From JASFRI01 sp050115015 (GTDB lineage: Bacteria; Acidobacteriota; Polarisedimenticolia; CBDVAL01): DNA of 6,398 nt. Under the pieces are notes generated by a model that was given only the letters and a program-made list of their open reading frames with translations, ran no database searches and had not been told where the DNA came from. The stretch spans positions 1-6,398 of the forward strand of contig JASFRI010000247.1 in the NCBI GenBank assembly GCA_050115015.1, written 5' to 3'. Made by a program: the position numbers and the translations under genes. Shown piece by piece: positions 1 through 5,636 of the stretch (its first letter is position 1; every line of letters starts with the position of its first letter).

Positions 1-2
1 GC

Positions 3-932
3 AAGCTGTTCTGCCAGGTCGTCCGGATGTCCCGGGCCCGCATGATCGGCGGCCGCCAGAAGCGGGCGCTGCGGCGGCGGTTCTGGGACCCGGGGAACAA
101 GCTGTACCTGAAGCTCGAGGAATACTCCCCGGGCCGGACGATCCCGAACCTGGTCAACTTCGACGACACCGATGCGCCGACGAAGAGCATGGTGACGCGG
201 AACCTGCGGCGGGTTTACAACAACTCGAAGGCACCGTACGCGTTCGTCTGCCTCTTCGTGAACAAGAACTGCATCCCCGGCACGGAGGTGAGCGCCCGGG
301 CAGGGACGATCAGCGGTAACTCGACGAACGTCAACACGATCAAGAAGCTCTTCTCCTACGCGAACCCGTCGATCAACGACTTCGGGGCGCTGGTCTGGAT
401 CCCCGACTCCACCGGCGTCCCGGAGGCCTTCACCCGGGCGGACACCCGCCGGGTGGGTCCCAGGACGCTGCGCGTGAACACCACGGGGAAGACGCGTGGA
501 TCCGGCACCTGGGGCTGGAGCATGACCGTCATCGACATCGTGGGGATGGGACTCAGTCTCGCGAACGAGAACCTCGTGACCATCGCCTCGCGGGACGATG
601 CCGGCAACCGGGTCCGCGCGCGGACCCAGCTCAACATCCTCGTGCACGAGATCGGCCACAAGATCGGCATGGTGCCGGGGAGGCAGGGGGACCGGGATCT
701 CGACACCCAGTCCACGTACTACGACGGACGGGGCCATTCGGGAGGTCATTGCCGGCACCCATCGCCGCTGCTGGCGACCTACTCCGGCGTGAACCCCAGC
801 CCGCCGCCGTCCTGCACGATGTTCGGAGACATCCGGACGAATACCGATGCATTCTGCCCGAACTGTCTCCCCTCGGTGCGGAAGCTGGACGTGGATCCGG
901 CGCGCAAGGTGGGGATCCGCAGGCAGTTCTGA
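3..932 (+). CDS. Putative zinc metallopeptidase, archaemetzincin-like; candidate T6SS cargo effector (5' end outside window)
   Basis: The reading frame is open to the left edge. The first in-window ATG is at 27, with no convincing Shine-Dalgarno before it, so the gene probably begins upstream; residue numbers here count from that ATG (301 residues to the stop). A zinc-protease motif HEIGH lies at residues 207-211 and continues HExxHxxG (G214). Downstream come GHSGGHC (236-242), CTM (263-265) and CPNC (277-280). The order HExxHxxG, HC, CxM, CxxC matches the known archaemetzincin (M54) signature, but with a longer insertion after the first motif. By analogy H207, H211 and H241 (or H237) would bind catalytic zinc, E208 would be catalytic, M265 the Met-turn, and C242/C263/C277/C280 a structural zinc site. 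Residues 3-18 are strongly basic. No signal peptide is visible. Being first in an operon that converges on vgrG suggests a T6SS-delivered enzyme; substrate unknown. The protease call is fairly sure, the effector role is inference. Confidence 0.72.
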   Translation, partial: KLFCQVVRMSRARMIGGRQKRALRRRFWDPGNKLYLKLEEYSPGRTIPNLVNFDDTDAPTKSMVTRNLRRVYNNSKAPYAFVCLFVNKNCIPGTEVSARAGTISGNSTNVNTIKKLFSYANPSINDFGALVWIPDSTGVPEAFTRADTRRVGPRTLRVNTTGKTRGSGTWGWSMTVIDIVGMGLSLANENLVTIASRDDAGNRVRARTQLNILVHEIGHKIGMVPGRQGDRDLDTQSTYYDGRGHSGGHCRHPSPLLATYSGVNPSPPPSCTMFGDIRTNTDAFCPNCLPSVRKLDVDPARKVGIRRQF

Positions 933-1501
933 TGCTATGGGCGCGGTGGTTCGCGCTGTGCGCGGTGATCCTGGCGTGTGCGCAGCCGACCGCCACCGGG
1001 CCCCGGAAGGAGGAGGACATGCTCGACACCGGGCCGCCATCTTCGGACTTCTCGCAGGTGAAGCTGGGGACGTTCCTCCAGTCCCCCTGCTCCCCGCAGT
1101 TCCCGGACCTGCGGGAGGTCGGACTCCGGATCCGGATGCCCGAGAGCGTGACCCTGTCCGCGGACGGCGGGGGAACGGTGCCCCTCTGCCTGGCGGCCCA
1201 GCTCACCGCCGGGGAGATGGCCGGCTACCGCCACGTGTTCGAGCCCTCGAACGTCGTCCTCGTGGACGACGAGCGGGGCGAGACGATCACCGGCAGCCTC
1301 TGGCTCGACCGGACGATGGCGGATCCGGAGCCGTCGGAGCTATCCCCCGAGGAGATGAGGACGATCATCGTGCGGAAGTACTACAACGTGGATCTGATGG
1401 AACGGATCGACCTGCCGGCGCGCGACGCCACGTATCAGGTCTACGCCACGCTGAACGCCCACAAGTCCAACGTCCTCACCCTCGAGGTGAAGGTCCGGTG
1501 A
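932..1501 (+). CDS. Small putative lipoprotein, candidate immunity/accessory protein of the vgrG cassette
   Basis: A 189-residue protein whose ATG overlaps the preceding stop as TGATG, implying translational coupling. The N-terminus looks like a lipoprotein signal peptide: a basic residue (R5), a hydrophobic stretch at residues 6-15 (FALCAVILA) and a lipobox-like ILAC ending at C16, so the mature protein would be membrane-anchored and face the periplasm. A disordered, polar linker follows (about 17-40). The rest looks beta-rich, with conserved-looking stretches around 102-125 and 149-188. The last 40 residues align without gaps to residues 107-146 of the next gene's product. An in-frame ATG at 1019 (residue 30) has a perfect AAGGAGG at 1007-1013 and could give a 160-residue soluble form. 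I chose 932 because of the signal peptide and the stop/start overlap. I do not recognise a named family. Next to a putative toxic protease, an immunity role is possible but unproven. Confidence 0.75.
   Translation: MLWARWFALCAVILACAQPTATGPRKEEDMLDTGPPSSDFSQVKLGTFLQSPCSPQFPDLREVGLRIRMPESVTLSADGGGTVPLCLAAQLTAGEMAGYRHVFEPSNVVLVDDERGETITGSLWLDRTMADPEPSELSPEEMRTIIVRKYYNVDLMERIDLPARDATYQVYATLNAHKSNVLTLEVKVR
1007..1021 (+). promoter_or_regulatory. Strong internal Shine-Dalgarno and alternative ATG inside the lipoprotein gene
   Basis: AAGGAGG at 1007-1013 is a perfect anti-16S match. It sits 5 bases before an in-frame ATG at 1019-1021, and a second AGGAGG at 1011-1016 overlaps it. The site after the TGATG start at 932 is much weaker. 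Either it is a chance result of Lys-Glu-Glu codons, or it allows initiation of a form lacking the signal peptide. Confidence 0.35.
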
Positions 1502-1508
1502 GGCCGGC

Positions 1509-2126
1509 ATGAGCAATCCCCGGGAGGAGCGACGGGAGCTGCTGCCGCACTTCGTCCGCGTCGAGAGCTCACCGCCCCTGCCGGACACCGTCGGGGGCAT
1601 CCGGCTGGCCGCCGATCCGCCCCGGTCGATGCCGGAAGGGCCGGTCTGGGCGCTGCGGGGGAGCTTCCGGGTGGCGCCGGCGCGCGGGACGGCGCAGCAG
1701 GAGACGCTGCGCCGGCTGGTCCTGGCCGTCACCTCGGACGCCTCCCATGTCACCCGGGCGCGACACGCGCTGCTGGACGCCGCCCTGTTTGGTCCGGACG
1801 TGAAGGGGAGCCCGGCCGACATCAGCGGCTTCTTCAGCCTCAACCTGGCGGACCTGTTCGAGTTCGAGAACCGCTCCGAGACCTTTCACCTCGTCGCCTC
1901 CATCGGCGGGAACATCTCGGACGTCCTCACCTGCACGGTGGAGTTGCCCTGGGTCGACTGGCCCCGGGCGGTTCCGCCCCCGCCGCCGAAGGAGGCGGCC
2001 GCGGAGGAGGAGGGGGAAGAGGACGACGACGATCCCGGAGGTCCCGAGGATGCGGACGACGACGAGGATCTCGACGAGGACGACGATTCCTGGATGATCG
2101 ACGAGGAACCGCTGACGGACCTCTAG
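1509..2126 (+). CDS. Conserved hypothetical protein with a beta-rich core and a very acidic C-terminal tail; paralogue of the upstream lipoprotein
   Basis: A 205-residue protein starting 7 bases after the lipoprotein gene stops; GAGG at 1500-1503 may act as its ribosome site. There is no signal peptide or membrane segment, so it is probably cytoplasmic. Residues 107-146 (starting GFFSLNL, ending VLTCTVEL) align without gaps to the last 40 residues of the lipoprotein: 9 identities, including a shared VLT, plus many conservative aromatic and aliphatic swaps. I read this as the same fold after old duplication. A five-proline hinge (156-160) then leads to a tail (162-205) in which 26 of 44 residues are Asp or Glu and none is Lys or Arg. 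Such tails are usually disordered and can bind basic partners; this one may contact the basic segment of the metallopeptidase, or VgrG. The family is not recognised. Possible roles include a cytoplasmic immunity partner, chaperone or adaptor for the neighbouring cargo. Confidence 0.78.
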   Translation: MSNPREERRELLPHFVRVESSPPLPDTVGGIRLAADPPRSMPEGPVWALRGSFRVAPARGTAQQETLRRLVLAVTSDASHVTRARHALLDAALFGPDVKGSPADISGFFSLNLADLFEFENRSETFHLVASIGGNISDVLTCTVELPWVDWPRAVPPPPPKEAAAEEEGEEDDDDPGGPEDADDDEDLDEDDDSWMIDEEPLTDL

Positions 2127-2138
2127 GAGCCTACCGTG
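2125..2138 (+). promoter_or_regulatory. Ribosome binding site overlapping a stop codon, deciding a GTG start
   Basis: AGGAG at 2125-2129 overlaps the TAG stop of the acidic-tail gene (2124-2126) and lies 6 bases before GTG at 2136. This supports the GTG over the in-frame ATG at 2157 and suggests coupled translation. Confidence 0.6.
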
Positions 2139-3365
2139 AGCCGCGGAACCGCACCCATGCTGCTGGACGTGCTGGAGGAGCACCTGGAGGAGCTGGACTT
2201 CCTCTGGGAGCAGCGCGAGGGGCTCCTCCGCGCGGCGGACTGGACCTTGCCGGAGCTCGCGGCCCACGAGGGCCGGGCGGAGGCCCACCTGGACGGCCTC
2301 CGGATCGGCGGCGACGCCGCCGCGGCCATCGCGAGACCGCTGCTGCATGGCGAAGAGCGGAGCGCCGCCACCGCCGCGACCCTGGTCCTGATGTCCCTGG
2401 GGCTGGCCGCAGAGGTCCTGGACGCGGCGATGGCCGCTGCCCCGGAGATCCGCGACGGCATCCGGATCGGCCTGCGACACGCCGACGTCCGGGGGATCGC
2501 GGCGCGGCTCTCGGAGATGGCGTCGTCCGGGGAGCCCGGGCTGCGGGCGCTGGCGGCGGATGTCCTGGCGTTCCACCGGCTCCCCGCACCGAAGGGACTG
2601 GCCGAGCTGCGCTTCGCGGAGGACCCCGAGATCCGGGCCGTCGTCTACGGTGCCATCGGCCGGTTCGGGGGCCCGTGGAGCGTCGACCTCCTGACCGGGG
2701 CCCTGCGGCAGGAGTCCACCGCCCTCCGCCGGGCGGCCCTGGAGGCGTCGGCCCGGCTCGGACTCCCGAACCTCGGGCCGGTATGCGCCCGGGCCGCCAC
2801 CGGAGAGACTCCCGTGCCGGAGGCGGTCGCCTTCTGCGGCGTCGTCGGCGGCCCCGAGGCGGAGGCCGCCCTGGAGGCTGCCCTGCGGCAGCCCGCGACC
2901 GCGGGCGCGGCGCTGCGGGGGCTCGGCGCCCTGGGCCGGGCGGGGCGGGTGCCGCTCCTGCTGGAGGCGATGTCCGACCCGGCCCTGGCGCCGGCCGCCG
3001 GGGCCGCCTTCCTCCGGATCGTCGGGCCGGGCGAGATCCTGGCGGACGCCCCACCTGCCCCGGACCCCGGCATGAGCGAGGACGAGGCGGACCTGCGGGA
3101 CGAAACGCCGCCCCCCGACCCGGAGAAGGCCCGCAGACTCTGGGAGTCGCGGTCCGGACGGTTCGCGCCGGATCGCCGCTGGCAAGGTGGGCAGGACGTG
3201 ACCGAGGCGTTCGGCCGTCCGGTCTTCGACGCGCTGAGCCTCGAGGCCCGCTGCGATCTCTATTTCCGGGCGCGGTCGATGGCGGGTGCCCGGGCCGCGG
3301 ACCTGGAGATCGAGGCGCGCGCGGCGCGACAGGTCCTGACGTCACCCGGCGCGACCGGTCCCTGA
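2136..3365 (+). CDS. TIGR02270-type HEAT-repeat protein, T6SS-associated
   Basis: A 409-residue protein with a GTG start supported by an AGGAG site. The N-terminal signature (about residues 9-56: LLDVLEEHLEELDFLWEQRE, then a TLPELAAHEGRAEAHLDGL-like stretch) is what I recognise from the TIGR02270 family, whose members often sit in T6SS/vgrG neighbourhoods. Residues about 60-300 are Ala/Leu/Arg-rich helical pairs typical of HEAT repeats, for example around 130-175 (GEPGLRALAADVL, DPEIRAVVYGAIGRFG) and 188-212. An acidic, proline-rich linker (about 304-331) precedes a C-terminal module (335-398) with RRWQGGQDVTEA and a closing helix, also like the family end. It has no signal peptide or membrane segment, so it is probably cytoplasmic. 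HEAT solenoids bind proteins, so a scaffold or adaptor that brings cargo to VgrG is reasonable but inferred. It is last in the operon and its stop lies in a palindrome shared with vgrG. Confidence 0.85.
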   Translation: MSRGTAPMLLDVLEEHLEELDFLWEQREGLLRAADWTLPELAAHEGRAEAHLDGLRIGGDAAAAIARPLLHGEERSAATAATLVLMSLGLAAEVLDAAMAAAPEIRDGIRIGLRHADVRGIAARLSEMASSGEPGLRALAADVLAFHRLPAPKGLAELRFAEDPEIRAVVYGAIGRFGGPWSVDLLTGALRQESTALRRAALEASARLGLPNLGPVCARAATGETPVPEAVAFCGVVGGPEAEAALEAALRQPATAGAALRGLGALGRAGRVPLLLEAMSDPALAPAAGAAFLRIVGPGEILADAPPAPDPGMSEDEADLRDETPPPDPEKARRLWESRSGRFAPDRRWQGGQDVTEAFGRPVFDALSLEARCDLYFRARSMAGARAADLEIEARAARQVLTSPGATGP

Positions 3366-3378
3366 CGCCGGGCGTCAG
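3362..3378. terminator. Palindrome spanning two convergent stop codons; possible bidirectional terminator
   Basis: CTGACGC at 3362-3368 and GCGTCAG at 3372-3378 form a perfect 7-bp stem with a 3-base loop. The left arm holds the TGA of the HEAT-repeat gene (3363-3365); the right arm holds the vgrG stop on the minus strand (3375-3377). There is no T-tract on either side, so classic intrinsic termination is uncertain; it may instead pause polymerase or protect 3' ends. Confidence 0.45.
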
Positions 3379-5543
3379 TTCTCGGCGATCTTGCTACCCT
3401 TGATGATCACGTCGCTGCTGCCCTTGATCGTGATCTTGTTTCCCTTGATCGTGATGTCGCCGTTCTTCTTGAGCGTGATCGACGCGCTGCCCGCCTGGAG
3501 GGAGATCTCGTCGGCAGCGTCCGTCGAGACCTTCTTCGCCTCGAGGCTGCGGTTTCCCTTCACGGCGGTGTCGTAGTTCCTGTCCACCTGCACGGACAGG
3601 TTGCCGCTCACCGTCAGTCCGTCGTCCATCTTGACGGCGACGCTCCGGTTCTTGTCGACGGAGACCTTCTGGTCGCTGCCGACGGAGATGGTCTCCGCCT
3701 TCGCCACGGTCCGCTTCCGGTTGCCGCCGACGGTGCGTTCCTCATCCTCGCTGACGGAGTCGGTCCGCTTCTTCTTGACCGTGACGGTCTGATCCCCACC
3801 GACGGTCTCCTGGTGGTTCTGGCCGATCTCGATCGTCTTGTCGTTCCCGATCTTGATCGTCTCGTCGTTGCCGACCTCCTCGGTCCGGTCGTTGCCGATG
3901 TTCGTCTTCTCGTCGTTGTCGACCTTCTTCTGCCGATCGTTGCCGACCCAGTGGGTCTCGTCGTTCTCGACCTCGATGTCCTGGTTGCGCTCCGCGTGGA
4001 TGAAGAGCTGCTCCTCGCCCTTGAGGTCCTCGAAGCGGATCTCGTTGAAGTTCTCTTCGTTCCCCTCCTTGGAGCTCCGGCTCTTGACGCCGCTCTGGGT
4101 CCGGTTGTCGGGAAGGGTGTAGGGGGGCAGGGCGACGGCGTTGTAGACACGTCCGGTGATGATCGGACGGTCCGGATCGCCCTCCAGGAACTCGACGATC
4201 ACCTCCTGGCCGATGCGGGGGAGCTGCACCCCGCCCCAGTTCGTGCCGGCCCACGTCTGCGCCACGCGAACCCAGCAGGAGCTGTTCTCGTCGCGCTTCC
4301 CGTAGCGGTCCCAGGGGAACTGGACCTTCACCCTCCCGTACTCGTCGGTCCAGATCTCCTCGCCGGACTTGCCCACGACCACTGCGGTCTGGGGGCCCTG
4401 GACGACCGGCTTCGGCGTCGTCCGCCCGGGGCGGAACTCGGTGCGCCCCGGAATCGCCCTGAAGCTCACGGCGTAGCGGTTCTCGCTCTCCGCCCCGGCG
4501 GCGGCGGTCTCGTAGATGTTCGACTCGATCTCGTAGCTCGTGGAGACCACGAGATACTCGCCGTTCTGGTCCGAGCGGGCGTGCTCCGCCAGGGTGAACA
4601 GAGCCCCCGTGCCGACGGCACGATGGTTGGACTCGGCATTGACGCAGTCGTGGTCGGCCTGGAGCGCCGCGATCCGCTTCTTCGCGTAATCCTCGCCCCA
4701 TCGCGTGACCGTGCGGCTGTCGAAGGTGCCGGCGCTGGGGCCCGTGTCGGCGTACTGCCCGGGATAGTCGTACATCTCGAACTTCGAGTACGGGTGCTGG
4801 CGGGATACGGTGGCGTTGACCTTGAGATCCGCGCCGGGGCGCTCCAGATCGTAATCGTTGAGCGCGTACTTTCCGGGCTGCACTTCCTGCCATCGGTTCC
4901 AGGCGTGAACGTGCTGTAGCTCGGAGGGTGCCTCGCCCAGAGGCCGCCAGGGAACGTCCTCCCGCGGGAACTTCGGGTGGGAGCTGTACCCGTCCGACAG
5001 CACCAGGGTGTGCTTCCCCTCGTCGTGGAGGAAGTAGTAGTAGATCCCCTCGCGCTCCAGAAGACGGCTGATGAACTCGAAGTCTGTCTCCCGGTACTGG
5101 ACGCAGTAGGTCCAGCGGCGGTACTCGCCGCTCAGCTTGCTCTGGGCGTCGCTGAAACCGTGCTCCTGGGCGACCTCCCGGAGGATCTCGGGGACGGTCT
5201 TCCCCTGGAAAATCCGGCAATCCGCGGTGCGGGTGAGGAACCACAGCCAGGGGCGCAGGACGGCGCGATAGAGGCCGTAGCGGCCGCGCTGCCCGACCTG
5301 GGTGAAGCGGGTGACGAAGCCGTTGAAGTGGCGCTTCCCCCCCTCCATCAGGTCGATCCGGAGGGTCATGGTGCGGGCGAGGACGTCCTCCAGTTTGATC
5401 CCGGTGTCCTCGCTCAGGAGGTCGACCTCGTAGGTGAACATCCGTCCCAGCTCCTCGGTCCCTCGCATGCGCCAGAACAGGAGCTTGTTCTCGGCCAGGG
5501 GGCCGATCACCTCGACGAGACGTTCCTGCTGCAAGTTGGCCAT
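3375..5543 (-). CDS. vgrG: Type VI secretion system spike protein VgrG
   Basis: A complete 722-residue VgrG. VgrG trimers cap the Hcp tube of the T6SS and puncture target membranes while carrying effectors. The gp27-like part covers about residues 1-375, with the family-typical segment RETDFEFISRLLEREGIYYY (151-170). The gp5-like OB-fold covers about 388-470, with WTDEYGRVKVQFPWDRYGK (398-416) and the signature from CWVRVAQTWAG through GGVQLPRIGQEVIVEFLEGD (423-456). After a linker (FEDLKGEEQLFIHAERNQD, about 504-522) comes a beta-helical needle rich in VGND and IGND octapeptides, ending in ITIKGNK/ITIKGSS-type repeats (697-718). No catalytic extension follows, so this is a non-evolved VgrG that must carry cargo non-covalently. 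The ATG is preceded on its strand by GGGAGA 8 bases upstream. It converges on the metallopeptidase operon with 9 bases between stops. No PAAR tip gene or other core T6SS genes lie in the window. Confidence 0.97.
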   Translation of the reverse strand: MANLQQERLVEVIGPLAENKLLFWRMRGTEELGRMFTYEVDLLSEDTGIKLEDVLARTMTLRIDLMEGGKRHFNGFVTRFTQVGQRGRYGLYRAVLRPWLWFLTRTADCRIFQGKTVPEILREVAQEHGFSDAQSKLSGEYRRWTYCVQYRETDFEFISRLLEREGIYYYFLHDEGKHTLVLSDGYSSHPKFPREDVPWRPLGEAPSELQHVHAWNRWQEVQPGKYALNDYDLERPGADLKVNATVSRQHPYSKFEMYDYPGQYADTGPSAGTFDSRTVTRWGEDYAKKRIAALQADHDCVNAESNHRAVGTGALFTLAEHARSDQNGEYLVVSTSYEIESNIYETAAAGAESENRYAVSFRAIPGRTEFRPGRTTPKPVVQGPQTAVVVGKSGEEIWTDEYGRVKVQFPWDRYGKRDENSSCWVRVAQTWAGTNWGGVQLPRIGQEVIVEFLEGDPDRPIITGRVYNAVALPPYTLPDNRTQSGVKSRSSKEGNEENFNEIRFEDLKGEEQLFIHAERNQDIEVENDETHWVGNDRQKKVDNDEKTNIGNDRTEEVGNDETIKIGNDKTIEIGQNHQETVGGDQTVTVKKKRTDSVSEDEERTVGGNRKRTVAKAETISVGSDQKVSVDKNRSVAVKMDDGLTVSGNLSVQVDRNYDTAVKGNRSLEAKKVSTDAADEISLQAGSASITLKKNGDITIKGNKITIKGSSDVIIKGSKIAEN
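3798..3974 (-). repeat. 24-bp-periodic repeats encoding the VgrG needle octapeptides
   Basis: Residues about 524-582 of VgrG repeat every eight amino acids (VGND or IGND followed by a four-residue variable part), which appears in DNA as a degenerate 24-base period rich in GTCGTT on the plus strand. This is the normal beta-helix register of T4 gp5-like needles, not a separate element. Confidence 0.7.
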
Positions 5544-5576
5544 TCGCGCACTCTCCCGGCTAGCCGCCGGACGGGG

Positions 5577-5603
5577 CCGGGACCGGCGGAGCGCCGACCC
5601 CGG
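5577..5603 (-). other. Stem-loop upstream of vgrG
   Basis: CCGGG (5577-5581) and CGGCG (5584-5588) pair with CGCCG (5592-5596) and CCCGG (5599-5603), with a 3-base loop and a 2x2 internal mismatch. It lies in the 89-base gap about 34 bases before the vgrG ATG and has no T-tract. It may end transcription from the surface-protein gene or form part of the vgrG leader. High GC makes chance stems common. Confidence 0.3.
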
Positions 5604-5616
5604 CGACTATCGGCTC

Positions 5617-5636
5617 GTGACCCCGCGGCGGGTCAC
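5617..5636 (-). terminator. Inverted repeat over the stop codon of the surface-protein gene
   Basis: GTGACCC (5617-5623) and GGGTCAC (5630-5636) form a perfect 7-bp stem with a 6-base loop. On the minus strand, the TGA of the surface-protein gene (5633-5635) lies in the first arm. No U-rich tail follows, so it is only a candidate terminator. It resembles the stop-codon palindrome at the other end of vgrG in placement. Confidence 0.35.

Noticed and set aside
749..931. Longer version of the lipoprotein gene starting at 749
   Set aside because: The added 61 residues overlap the metallopeptidase's conserved Cys region and look like out-of-frame sequence. The start at 932 gives a signal peptide and a stop/start overlap.
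2001..2100. GAC/GAG-rich low-complexity DNA as a possible repeat element
   Set aside because: It is explained by the acidic tail of the encoded protein and has no fixed repeat unit.
1569..3185. 538-residue open frame on the minus strand across the acidic-tail and HEAT-repeat genes
   Set aside because: It is antisense to two well-supported genes and its product is low-complexity Arg/Gly/Pro-rich, as expected from strong G/C third-position bias.
3798..3974. Regular 24-base repeats as a possible CRISPR or non-coding array
   Set aside because: The period equals eight codons, the repeats are degenerate at DNA level and in frame within vgrG, and there are no unique spacers.
3813..4919. 368-residue plus-strand open frame
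   Set aside because: It is fully antisense to vgrG; its Val/Asp/Leu periodicity mirrors the octapeptide needle repeats. No ribosome site or family features.
5558..5565. GGCTAGCC palindrome just upstream of the vgrG ribosome site
   Set aside because: Too short to call an operator in GC-rich DNA, and no second copy or flanking symmetry was seen.
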